A stretch of 54,719 bases of DNA from an uncultured Clostridia bacterium (lineage in GTDB: Bacteria > Bacillota > Clostridia > Christensenellales > Borkfalkiaceae): assembly GCA_947629675.1 (NCBI GenBank), contig CANREM010000010.1:1-54719 (forward strand), written 5' to 3'. Positions 1 to 7,423 of the stretch are shown here, in pieces; the first letter of the stretch is position 1; each line of letters opens with the position of its first letter. The notes below the pieces were generated by a model, which worked only from the letters and a program-made list of their open reading frames with translations, did not search any database and was not told the origin of the DNA. The translations under genes were made by a program, and so were the position numbers.

Positions 1-72
1 CTGGGGTAGCTGGATTCGAACCAACGAATGACGGAGTCAGAGTCCGTTGCCTTACCGCTTGGCGACACCCCA
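1..72 (-). tRNA. tRNA-Gln (anticodon CTG)
   Basis: The reverse complement folds as a cloverleaf. It has a 7-bp acceptor stem closed by TGGGGTG, a GCC/GGC D stem, an ACGGA/TCCGT anticodon stem with loop CTCTGAC (anticodon CTG, reading CAG), and a GTTGG/CCAGC T arm with loop TTCGAAT. The discriminator base lies at window position 1, so whether CCA is encoded cannot be seen. Confidence 0.95.
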
Positions 73-83
73 ATGTCACCCTT

Positions 84-112
84 ATTTTATCAAACCTCGG
101 CCGAATTATCAA
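84..112 (-). promoter_or_regulatory. Promoter of tRNA-Gln
   Basis: On the minus strand TTGATA (112-107) and TAAAAT (89-84) are separated by 17 bp. This places the start site a few bases before the tRNA 5' end. Confidence 0.7.
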
Positions 113-171
113 GTATTTTTCTCATCTTTTTTCAAATTTCCCGCAAAGTTTTTCCCGCGAACAATTTTGCC

Positions 172-1365
172 TCACCCGAGGCGGGACTTGAAATCGGAGT
201 AGCCGAAGCGGGCGAGGAGGGAGAGCTTGCCGCCTCTATCCCGCTTCCAGATGTCGGGGAGGGGCATGCCGTTGAAGGTGTTCGTCTTGCACGTCGTGTA
301 GATCGCCATGTCCCCGAATACGAGGAGGTCGCCATTTTTCAGCGGCGCATCGAAGCGGTAATCGCCGATGACGTCCCCCGCGAGGCAGGTGGGGCCTGCA
401 AGGCGGTAGCGGAACTTTCCCTCATCGCTCGAGCAATAGAGCGGGGGGGTATAGGGCATCTCGATGACGTCTGGCATGTGGCAGGCCGCGCTCGTGTCGA
501 GGATGGCGATCAGGTCCTCCCCGTTTTGCACGATGTTGAGGACGCGGCATATAAGCAGGCCGGCGTTGAGGGCGACCGCTTCCCCCGGTTCGAGGTAGAC
601 CTCGAGGCCGTATTTTTCACGCACCCGCTTGACAATATTTATGAGGCGTTCACGGTCGTAATCCGCCCTCGTGATGTGGTGCCCGCCACCCATGTTGAGC
701 CACTTCATGCGGGGCAAAATGTCGCCGAATTTCGCCTCGACCGCGGACATGGTGCCCTCCAATGCGTCCGCGTCCTGTTCGCAGAGGGTGTGGAAATGCA
801 GCCCGTCGAGAAGGGACAAAAGCTCCTCATTCATCTCTTTTTCAAAGACGGCGCGGGTCGTTCCGAGGCGGGAGAGGGGGGCGCAGGGGTCGTAGATCGC
901 GTGCCCTTTTTGCGTGGAGCATTCGGGATTGATGCGAAGCCCCACTTCCTTCCCCGCATCCTTCGCCCGTTTTCCATATTTTTTCAGTTGGGCGGGGGAA
1001 TTAAAGACGATATGATCGGCATAGCGCAAAAGCTCTCCGAACTCCTCCTCGCGGTAGGCGCAAGAAAAGACATGCACCTCTTTTCCCGCCATCTCCTCGC
1101 TGCCGAGGCGGGCTTCGAAGAGGCCGCTCGCCTCCGTCCCCGCGAGATAATTCGAAAGAAGGGGATAGAACGCAAAGTTGGAGAATGCCTTTTGCGCGAG
1201 CAGAATTTTGCACCCTGCGTCTCGTGCGACGGCGGCCAAAATCTCCCCGTTTTGCATGAGACTTTTTTCGTCTATGACAAAAGACGGGGTGGGCATGTCC
1301 GCGAAGAGGACGTTCGGATCGCCGCCTTCGAGCATCAAAAACGGGGGGCGGAGGTCGGGTCTCAT
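172..1365 (-). CDS. nspC: Carboxynorspermidine decarboxylase
   Basis: This PLP-dependent fold-III decarboxylase makes spermidine (or norspermidine) from the carboxylated precursor, the last step of the aspartate-semialdehyde polyamine route. The 397-residue length fits the family. The PLP lysine lies in LLAQKAFS (about residue 59). GGGHH, EPGEAV and DTSAACHMPD match the phosphate-binding and catalytic regions. The start at 1365 overlaps the stop of the preceding synthase gene as TGATG, which implies translational coupling; a reading frame extends further upstream but lies inside that gene. It is last in the polyamine operon. Substrate length (spermidine or norspermidine) cannot be read from sequence. 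Confidence 0.92.
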   Translation of the reverse strand: MRPDLRPPFLMLEGGDPNVLFADMPTPSFVIDEKSLMQNGEILAAVARDAGCKILLAQKAFSNFAFYPLLSNYLAGTEASGLFEARLGSEEMAGKEVHVFSCAYREEEFGELLRYADHIVFNSPAQLKKYGKRAKDAGKEVGLRINPECSTQKGHAIYDPCAPLSRLGTTRAVFEKEMNEELLSLLDGLHFHTLCEQDADALEGTMSAVEAKFGDILPRMKWLNMGGGHHITRADYDRERLINIVKRVREKYGLEVYLEPGEAVALNAGLLICRVLNIVQNGEDLIAILDTSAACHMPDVIEMPYTPPLYCSSDEGKFRYRLAGPTCLAGDVIGDYRFDAPLKNGDLLVFGDMAIYTTCKTNTFNGMPLPDIWKRDRGGKLSLLARFGYSDFKSRLG

Positions 1366-2624
1366 CACTTCACCAAGACGGGAGAGAAGCTCTCCTTTTT
1401 GGGGAGGCCGTACTTTTCGAGTGCTTCGAGGAAGGGATCGGGGTCGAACTCTTCCACGGTGTGGACGCCCTTTTTCGTCCACTTGCCGGTGAGCAGCATG
1501 AGCGCGCCGCACATGGCGGGGACGCCCGTCGTATAGCTGATCGCCTGGCTCTTGACCTCTTTATAGCACTCCTGATGGTCGCAGATATTGTAGATATAAT
1601 ATGTTTTTTCTTTCCCGTCCTTCTTGCCCGTGAAGATGCAGCCGATGTTGGTCTTGCCGTGGGTGCGCGGGCCGAGGCTCGCGGGGTCGGGCAGAAGTTC
1701 CTTCAAAAACTTGATGGGGACGATCTCCCTCCCCTCAAACATGACGGGGGTGGTGGAGAGCATGCCGACGTTCTCGAGACACTTCATGTGCGTAAGGTAG
1801 CTCTGTCCGAAGGTCATGAAGAAGCGGATGCGCCTTGCCTCGGGGATATTTTCGGCGAGCGATTCGATCTCCTCGTGGTGAAGGAGGTACATGTCCTTCA
1901 TGCCGACGCCGTCAAAGTCGTACTCGCGCTTCACGCTCATCGCGGGGATCTCCACCCAATGGCCGTCCTCGAAGTAGCTGCCCGGGGCGGAGACCTCGCG
2001 AAGATTCACTTCGGGGTTGAAGTTGGTGGCAAAGGGATAGCCGTGGTCGCCGCCGTTGCAGTCGAGGATGTCGATGGTGTCGATGGTGTCGAACTCATGC
2101 TTCTTCGCATAGGCGCAATAGGCCTGCGTGACGCCGGGATCGAAGCCGCACCCGAGGAGGGCAATGAGGCCCGCTTTCTCGAATTTTTCGCGGTAGGCCC
2201 ACTGCCAGCTGTAGTCGAAATACGCCGAGAAGCCCTTCTCCTTGCAGCGTTTTTCGTAAATCTTCCGCCACGCGGGATCGTCTGTGTCCTCCGGCTCGTA
2301 GTTGGCGGTATCCATATAGTTGACGCCGCATGCAAGGCAGGCGTCCATGATCGTCAGATCCTGATAGGGAAGGGCGATGTTCATCACGAGGTCGGGTTTA
2401 TAAGCTCCGATGAGGGCGACAAGCTCCTCCAAACTGTCCGCATCCACCTTTGCCGTCGTGATCTTCGTGGAAGTCGTGGGGGCAAGCTCCGCGGCGAGGG
2501 CGTCGCACTTTGCCTTCGTCCTGCTCGCGATGCAGATCTCCGAAAAGACTTCGGGCACCGTGCAGCACTTTCTGATGGCGACGGACGCAACGCCGCCGCA
2601 GCCGATGATAAGAACTCTGCTCAT
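1365..2624 (-). CDS. Carboxynorspermidine synthase (saccharopine dehydrogenase family)
   Basis: This 419-residue NAD(P)-dependent enzyme condenses aspartate semialdehyde with putrescine (or diaminopropane) to the carboxylated triamine that the downstream NspC decarboxylates. An N-terminal Rossmann motif (IIGCGGVASV, residues 5-14) and the saccharopine dehydrogenase-like C-terminal half are visible. Pairing with nspC separates it from lysine-pathway homologues. The Shine-Dalgarno AGGAGA precedes the ATG, and agmatinase ends 9 bp upstream, so the genes are cotranscribed. Confidence 0.9.
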   Translation of the reverse strand: MSRVLIIGCGGVASVAIRKCCTVPEVFSEICIASRTKAKCDALAAELAPTTSTKITTAKVDADSLEELVALIGAYKPDLVMNIALPYQDLTIMDACLACGVNYMDTANYEPEDTDDPAWRKIYEKRCKEKGFSAYFDYSWQWAYREKFEKAGLIALLGCGFDPGVTQAYCAYAKKHEFDTIDTIDILDCNGGDHGYPFATNFNPEVNLREVSAPGSYFEDGHWVEIPAMSVKREYDFDGVGMKDMYLLHHEEIESLAENIPEARRIRFFMTFGQSYLTHMKCLENVGMLSTTPVMFEGREIVPIKFLKELLPDPASLGPRTHGKTNIGCIFTGKKDGKEKTYYIYNICDHQECYKEVKSQAISYTTGVPAMCGALMLLTGKWTKKGVHTVEEFDPDPFLEALEKYGLPKKESFSPVLVK

Positions 2625-2633
2625 GATATTCTC

Positions 2634-3491
2634 CTATTTTCCGAGCGCGAGAAGAAGTTCGCGCAATGTCTTGCATGCCGCCGCCGTCGAGACGCCGCTC
2701 GCGTCCAGCGTGGGGGCAAGTTCGTTGATGTCCGCCCCGACGAGATGCACGTTTTTGCACACCGTCAGAATGGCGGAGAGAAGCTCGTTGAAATTCACGC
2801 CGCCCGCCTCGGGGGTACCCGTGCCCGGAAACAGGCCGGGGTCGAGGCAGTCGAGGTCGATGGAGAGATAGACGGGGTCCCCCGATTTTTTGAGGACATT
2901 TGCAAGCTCTTCGAGGCCGTCGAAGCCGAAGAGGTGGAGGTCGGTGTGTCCCTTCGCGAATGCGAACTCCGTCCTGTCCCCGCTCCGGATGCAGAACTGA
3001 TGAATTTTTCCGTCGCTGACAAGGTCATGGCAGCGGCGCATCACGCAGGCGTGGGAGAGCTTCGCCCCGAGGTAGTCGTCCCTGAGGTCGCAGTGTGCGT
3101 CGAATTGGATGACATGCACGCCGGGGTATCTTTTGAACACCGCGCGGAAGGCACCCAGCGTCACGAGATGTTCCCCGCCGAGAAGGAGGGGGAATTTCCC
3201 GCTCTGCAAAATTTCCTCCGCCCGCTCCTCGATCTCGGAAAGGGCGAGGGCAGCGTCGCCGATGCAAAGTTCCAGGTCCCCGCTGTCAAAGACTTTTTGC
3301 TCCGAGAGATCTTTGCCCTGATAGGGGCTGTAGGTCTCCAGCCCGAAGCTCTCATGGCGCATGGCGGAGGGGCCGAAGCGTGCGCCCGGGCGGAAGCTCG
3401 TCGTCGAGTCGAAGGGTGCACCGAAGAGGACGATGGCCGCCTCCTCAAAGGGGGCGTCGCACCCCAAAAAAGTTTCGATATTGGGCTTCAT
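2634..3491 (-). CDS. speB: Agmatinase (ureohydrolase family)
   Basis: It hydrolyses agmatine to putrescine and urea. The 285 residues contain the binuclear manganese motifs of the arginase/agmatinase family: GGEH, DAHCDLRDD and SIDLDCLDPGLFPGTGTPE. The start at 3491 overlaps the speE stop (TGATG) and follows AGGAGG; upstream in-frame methionines lie inside speE and are rejected. In this operon it links the decarboxylase product agmatine to putrescine, so the decarboxylase probably acts on arginine. Confidence 0.92.
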   Translation of the reverse strand: MKPNIETFLGCDAPFEEAAIVLFGAPFDSTTSFRPGARFGPSAMRHESFGLETYSPYQGKDLSEQKVFDSGDLELCIGDAALALSEIEERAEEILQSGKFPLLLGGEHLVTLGAFRAVFKRYPGVHVIQFDAHCDLRDDYLGAKLSHACVMRRCHDLVSDGKIHQFCIRSGDRTEFAFAKGHTDLHLFGFDGLEELANVLKKSGDPVYLSIDLDCLDPGLFPGTGTPEAGGVNFNELLSAILTVCKNVHLVGADINELAPTLDASGVSTAAACKTLRELLLALGK

Positions 3492-4342
3492 CACTCCACC
3501 TCCTCGAGCATTTTTTCGAGGTATGCGGGAAGGTAGAAGGAGCCGATGTGCAGTTTGGTCGTGTAATATTTTGTCTCGAGGTGCAACTTCTTCCACCGCT
3601 CGGGATCGAAGTCCTCGATGGGGTGGTAGCGTTTGCTTGCGAAGCCGAACAGCCAATAGCCCGCGGCATAGGTGGGGATATGTGCCTGATAGACGCGGCT
3701 TATGGGGAAGGTGTTCACGATGTGTTTGTGACTGCGCTTCATGGCGTCGGCATCGTGCTTATAGAAGGGGCTTCCCTGCTGGTTGACCATGATCCCGTCC
3801 TCGTGGAGGGCGTTGTAGCAGATCCCGTAGAACTCGCGGGAGAAGTACCCTTCGGAGGGGCCGAAGGGGTCGTTGGAGTCCACGATGATGAGATCGTATT
3901 GGTCGGTGCAGCGGCGGATGAAGCGGAGGGCGTTGTCAAAGAAGATGTGAACGCGGGGGTCGTCGAGACGGGAGGCGTTCTCGGGGAGAAAGATGCGGCA
4001 GGCGTTGACGACCTGCGGGTCCATCTCCACGAGGTCGATGCGCTCGATGCTCTCGTAGCGGGTGAGTTCTTTGAGTACCCCGCCGTCCCCCGCGCCGATG
4101 ACGAGGACGTCTTTGATGTGGGGATGCACGGACATGGGTACGTGCGTGATCATCTCGTCGTAGATAAATTCATCCCGTTCGGTGAGCATGACGTTGCCGT
4201 TCAGGGCGAGGACGCGGCCGAATTCGGGGGTGTCGAAGATGTCGATCTGTTGGAAGTCGCTCTTCTCGGAATAGAGGTGGCGGTCCACCCGGATGGAATG
4301 CTTCACGTCGGGTGCGTGAAATTCGCTGAACCACAGCTCCAT
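3491..4342 (-). CDS. speE: Spermidine synthase (aminopropyltransferase)
   Basis: It transfers an aminopropyl group from decarboxylated S-adenosylmethionine to putrescine. The 283 residues show the SAM-binding GAGDGGVLKEL segment, the acidic LVEMDP motif and the catalytic IIVDSNDPFGPSEG region. AAGGAGG precedes the ATG. No SAM decarboxylase (speD) is present in the window, and the same operon encodes the alternative carboxynorspermidine route, so the true substrate of this enzyme here is less certain than its family. Confidence 0.9.
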   Translation of the reverse strand: MELWFSEFHAPDVKHSIRVDRHLYSEKSDFQQIDIFDTPEFGRVLALNGNVMLTERDEFIYDEMITHVPMSVHPHIKDVLVIGAGDGGVLKELTRYESIERIDLVEMDPQVVNACRIFLPENASRLDDPRVHIFFDNALRFIRRCTDQYDLIIVDSNDPFGPSEGYFSREFYGICYNALHEDGIMVNQQGSPFYKHDADAMKRSHKHIVNTFPISRVYQAHIPTYAAGYWLFGFASKRYHPIEDFDPERWKKLHLETKYYTTKLHIGSFYLPAYLEKMLEEVE

Positions 4343-4354
4343 GGTATTCCTCCT

Positions 4355-5815
4355 TTATGCGAGAACGTTGATGTTGCGCACGCTCAGATCCTCCGAGCCT
4401 GTGAGGGAGCAGCCCTTGACGCGCGCATATTCGATGTAGTCGAGAATGTCCTTCGTGATGCGCTCACCGGGCGCGAGGATGGGGATCCCCGGGGGATAGC
4501 ACATGACGAACTCGCTCGAGACTTCGCCGATGCTGTTTGCGAGCGGGACGCTCTTCTTGTTGGCATAGAAGGCCTCCTGCGGGCTCATGACGACGACGGG
4601 GTCGATGTATTCCTGGCTCAAAAGGCCCTTGCTGTCCTTCTGGTAGCGGCGGCGGATCTCGGCGAGGGCGCTCACGAGGCGTTCAAGCTCCTGCGGCCTG
4701 TCGCCCATGGAGAGATAGGCGAGGATATTGCCGATGTCGCCGAATTCTATCTGGATGCCGTATTCGTCCCGCAGGATGTCGTACACCTCGATGCCCGCAA
4801 GGCCGATCTCACGGGTATGCACGGAGAGCTTGGTGGGGTCGAAGTCGAAGATGCAGTTGCCGTCACAGAGCTCCTTTCCGAAGGCGTAATAGCCGCCGAT
4901 CGCGTTGATCTCCTCCCGCGCATAGTTGGCCATGGCGACGACGCGGGCAAAGACCTGCCTTCCGCGGAGGGCGAGGTTTCTCCTCGAGATGTCGAGGCTG
5001 GACATGAGAAGGTAGCTCCCCGAAGTCGTCTGCGTGAGGTTGATGATCTGGCGCACATAGCCCGCATTGACGTTTGGCCCCGTGAGAAGAAGGCTGGACT
5101 GCGTGAGGCTCCCGCCGCTCTTGTGCATGGAGACGGCCGCCATGTCCGCCCCCGCCCTCATGGCGGAGAGGGGCATTCCCTCGCCGAAATAGAAGTGGGT
5201 GCCGTGCGCCTCGTCGGCAAGGCAAAGCATGCCCGCCGCATGTGCCATTTCTACGATGGCGGAAAGGTCGCTGCACACGCCGTAGTAGGTGGGGTTGTTG
5301 ACGAGAACGGCGACGGCGTCGGGATGCGCTTTGATGGCCGCCTCGACGCTCTCCCGACGCATGCCGAGAGAGATCCCGAGGCCGCGGTGGACTTCGGGGT
5401 TGACGTAGATGGGGACCGCACCGCAGAGGACGAGGGCGTTGATGACGCTCTTATGCACGTTGCGAGGCATGATGATCTTGTCCCCCCGCTTGCAGGCGGT
5501 GAGGACCATCGTCTGCACCGAACTCGTCGTCCCGCCCACCATGAGGAAGGCGTGCGCCGCCCCGAACGCCTCTGCCGCAAGGTCCTCCGCCTCGCCGATG
5601 ACGGACACGGGATGGCAGAGGTTGTCGAGCGGTTTCATGCTGTTGACGTCGATGGAGACGCACTTCTCGCCGAGAAAGGCGGTAAGCTCGGGATTGCCCT
5701 TCCCGTGCTTGTGCCCGGGCACGTCGAAGGGGACGACCCGCATCTCGCGGAAGGTGTTCAGGGCCTCATAGATGGGGGCCTGCGTCTGGTCGAGTTTTCT
5801 CTTTCGCTGCTCCAA
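4355..5815 (-). CDS. speA: Arginine/lysine/ornithine decarboxylase (Orn/Lys/Arg family)
   Basis: This 486-residue PLP fold-I decarboxylase is the short form without an N-terminal receiver-like wing. The PLP lysine lies in SMHKSGGSLTQSS, preceded by the DEAHGTHF motif; the C-terminal domain contains YPPGIPILAPGE. The start is chosen as TTG at 5815 because GGAGGGA lies 7 bp upstream; the in-frame ATG further upstream would run through the terminator hairpin. Arginine is the inferred substrate because agmatinase is in the same operon. It is the first gene of the polyamine operon, with a long structured leader. Confidence 0.9.
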   Translation of the reverse strand: MEQRKRKLDQTQAPIYEALNTFREMRVVPFDVPGHKHGKGNPELTAFLGEKCVSIDVNSMKPLDNLCHPVSVIGEAEDLAAEAFGAAHAFLMVGGTTSSVQTMVLTACKRGDKIIMPRNVHKSVINALVLCGAVPIYVNPEVHRGLGISLGMRRESVEAAIKAHPDAVAVLVNNPTYYGVCSDLSAIVEMAHAAGMLCLADEAHGTHFYFGEGMPLSAMRAGADMAAVSMHKSGGSLTQSSLLLTGPNVNAGYVRQIINLTQTTSGSYLLMSSLDISRRNLALRGRQVFARVVAMANYAREEINAIGGYYAFGKELCDGNCIFDFDPTKLSVHTREIGLAGIEVYDILRDEYGIQIEFGDIGNILAYLSMGDRPQELERLVSALAEIRRRYQKDSKGLLSQEYIDPVVVMSPQEAFYANKKSVPLANSIGEVSSEFVMCYPPGIPILAPGERITKDILDYIEYARVKGCSLTGSEDLSVRNINVLA

Positions 5816-5830
5816 TGTTCTCCCTCCATG

Positions 5831-5864
5831 AAAAAACAAGCCATGCCATTTGCGCACAGCTTGT
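5831..5864 (-). terminator. Intrinsic terminator or attenuator before speA
   Basis: On the minus strand an 11-bp stem (ACAAGCTGTGC with GCATGGCTTGT, two G-U pairs) with a 7-nt loop is followed directly by six T. It ends a few bases before the GGAGGGA of speA. It can end the upstream noncoding RNA or act as an attenuator for the polyamine operon. Confidence 0.85.
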
Positions 5865-5908
5865 CCGGTTGCGATCTTTTGAGAGGATCCCCCGCATTTT
5901 GGGGGTCG

Positions 5909-6149
5909 GGATAGGCTCTTGAGTCGAAAGCAAAAATACTTTTACACTCTTATTGACCGTTTCACAAGTCTGCACACAGGATGCGCATTCGGTTATAAAG
6001 TAACCAACTTATAAAATTCGAGCTTTTAACTCGATCAATAAGGCGAAAGATCCGCCGATCGGCAGTGGACCCGGCTGTCCGTATGGCCTTAACTCCTCGG
6101 GGAGTGGTCCGAAGTACTCGCTCGGAAAGACTCGTAAAGATTCTATCCG
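5909..6149 (-). ncRNA. Structured noncoding RNA or leader, possibly raiA-type
   Basis: A transcript from the promoter at 6184-6156 would start near 6149, exactly at a long-range helix: GGATAG (6148-6143) pairs with CTATCC (5914-5909), and GAGTC (6133-6129) with GACTC (5925-5921). Inside are local hairpins such as ACTCC/GGAGT, GGCG/CGCC, CGAG/CTCG, GGTTA/TAACC and GCGCA/TGTGC. No open frame fits. Size and multi-hairpin layout recall the raiA RNA of Clostridia, but I cannot confirm the family; a polyamine-sensing leader is the other option. Confidence 0.7.
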
Positions 6150-6155
6150 TCTATA

Positions 6156-6184
6156 ATATTAAAACAATTTCCCCCCCTTGTCAA
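6156..6184 (-). promoter_or_regulatory. Strong promoter of the leader RNA and polyamine operon
   Basis: TTGACA (6184-6179) and TAATAT (6161-6156) are spaced by 17 bp on the minus strand. This is the only clear promoter seen upstream of the decarboxylase gene. Confidence 0.8.
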
Positions 6185-6231
6185 TCGTTTTCGGACTTTT
6201 ATTTTGAAAAGCTTGGACGGGCGGCAAGCAC

Positions 6232-6260
6232 TTGACAAGAGACAAAAACTGTGATACAAT
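6232..6260 (+). promoter_or_regulatory. Promoter of upp
   Basis: TTGACA (6232-6237), a 17-bp spacer and TACAAT (6255-6260). Transcription would begin near 6267 and leave a leader of about 90 nt. Confidence 0.8.
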
Positions 6261-6284
6261 ACCTATAATTGTAAGCTCGATCTC

Positions 6285-6325
6285 GGACATGGATGGCTCA
6301 TTTTGCGTGAGAGGGCACCATGTCC
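6285..6325 (+). promoter_or_regulatory. Inverted repeat in the upp leader
   Basis: GGACATGG (6285-6292) and CCATGTCC (6318-6325) form a perfect 8-bp stem in the untranslated leader, with CTCA/TGAG able to pair inside. There is no T run, so it is not a terminator. It may be an RNA control element or a DNA site. Confidence 0.5.
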
Positions 6326-6357
6326 AAGGCAGTAAGCGTGAAATAAGGAGGGAGCGC

Positions 6358-6996
6358 GTGCAAAAATATCCCAATATTTTCATCTTCGATCATCCGCTCA
6401 TCAAGCACAAGGTCTCCATTCTCCGCGACAAAAACACGGGGATGAAGGAATTTCGCGAACTCATCGAGGAGATCACGACCATGATGACCTACGAGAGCAT
6501 GCGCGACGTGGAGCTTGTCCCCGTCGAGGTGGAGACCCCCCTCGAAAAGACGGTGCAGTGGCGCATTCCCGAGGAGAGCATCGCCATCGTGCCCATCCTT
6601 CGGGCGGGGCTGGGGATGGTGAACGGCGTGCATAGGGTATTCCCGACGGCGCGCGTGGGGCACATCGGCATGTACCGCGACGAAAAAACCCTTCAACCCT
6701 GCGAATATTATTGCAAACTTCCCGACGGCATCGAGGACAAGACCGTCTTTTTGGTGGATCCCATGCTCGCGACGGGCGGCTCCGCCTGCGACGCCCTCAC
6801 CGCCCTCAAGAAGCGGGGCGCGAAGCACATCAAATTCATGGCGATCATCGCCGCGCCCGAAGGGATCGAGGCGGTCGCCAAGGCGCACCCCGACGTCCCC
6901 GTCTACGTCTCGACGCTGGACCGCGAGCTGAATGCCCACGGTTACATTTTGCCCGGGCTGGGAGACGCAGGCGACAGACTTTTCGGCACAAAGTAA
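6358..6996 (+). CDS. upp: Uracil phosphoribosyltransferase
   Basis: This pyrimidine-salvage enzyme converts uracil and PRPP to UMP. The 212 residues match the usual length of about 209. The PRPP loop is seen as [15 protein letters not shown], and the uracil-binding C-terminal region ends with [18 protein letters not shown]. The start is taken as GTG at 6358 because AAGGAGGGAG precedes it; extension to an upstream ATG would include the leader hairpin. It is monocistronic, with its own promoter and a strong terminator. Confidence 0.95.
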   Translation: MQKYPNIFIFDHPLIKHKVSILRDKNTGMKEFRELIEEITTMMTYESMRDVELVPVEVETPLEKTVQWRIPEESIAIVPILRAGLGMVNGVHRVFPTARVGHIGMYRDEKTLQPCEYYCKLPDGIEDKTVFLVDPMLATGGSACDALTALKKRGAKHIKFMAIIAAPEGIEAVAKAHPDVPVYVSTLDRELNAHGYILPGLGDAGDRLFGTK

Positions 6997-7005
6997 ATCG
7001 CGCAT

Positions 7006-7040
7006 AAAAAGGGATGGACCCGTGCGGTCCATCCCTTTTT
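7006..7040. terminator. Bidirectional intrinsic terminator after upp
   Basis: A perfect 15-bp stem (arms 7006-7020 and 7026-7040, GGGATGGACC core) is flanked by A and T runs on both sides, so it can work on either strand. Confidence 0.9.
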
Positions 7041-7057
7041 ATGCGCTCCGTTTTCAT

Positions 7058-7190
7058 TACGCGAAACGCGGATAAGCGGCGCAATACTTCGTCGTGCTAC
7101 GTTTTTCTTGCCCACGTACGCCTTTAGTACGCGGGCTGCGAAAAGCCTCGCACTCCTTGTCTTGCTTGCTTCTCCGCGTTTTAACGGTAA
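7058..7190. repeat. Dispersed structured repeat, copy A
   Basis: About 130 bp shared with 17050-17178. Conserved blocks include GCGGCGCAATACTTCGTCG, CACGTACG, TTTAGTACG, CTCCTTGTCTTGCTTGC and TTAACGGT. The ends are complementary (AACGCGGA with TCCGCGTT), and an inner CGTAC/GTACG hairpin is present. A minus-strand translation with KQDKE and TKYCAA is similar in both copies but has no start signal, so I treat it as noncoding. Confidence 0.75.
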
Positions 7191-7195
7191 CCATA

Positions 7196-7423
7196 GGGGG
7201 GCAGGCGTCATTCTGCCCCGCCCGCACGTTCTGATCGTCGTCGAAGGGCGGCACGAGGGGCAAAGCCCCGAAGTAGCCGACTACGCCAATACGACTGTCC
7301 GATAAAGCATCTCTTCGAAGAATCCCCTCAATGAAAACGCGGACTTCGTATTTCGGGATGCTTCGTGGATAGGCCGTTTCGGACATGGTATAGCCCTTGC
7401 GCCTCAGCATGACGCGATTACCC
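7196..7423. repeat. Gene-free stretch with degenerate repeat sequence
   Basis: The stretch holds short inverted segments (GGGGCAG with CTGCCCC near 7198-7222) and a segment near 7300-7420 (CTCTTCGAAGAATCCCCTC, CTCAGCATGACGCG) that resembles the repeats at 25938-26160 and 54642-54690. No promoter, RNA gene or coding frame is convincing. Confidence 0.5.

Noticed and set aside
28-1536. Long plus-strand open frame opposite the polyamine genes
   Set aside because: GC-rich third positions keep the antisense frame open; it has no ribosome site and the minus strand encodes clear enzymes.
3380-5914. 844-codon plus-strand frame antisense to speE and speA
   Set aside because: Same antisense effect; low-complexity translation rich in V, D and H, without family motifs.
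5909-6149. 6S RNA as identity of the leader RNA
   Set aside because: 6S RNA is a long rod with a central bubble; this RNA shows many separate hairpins within a closing helix.
7057-7410. Small minus-strand protein with TKYCAA
   Set aside because: The similar peptide at 17050-17178 is explained by the shared structured repeat; no ribosome site.
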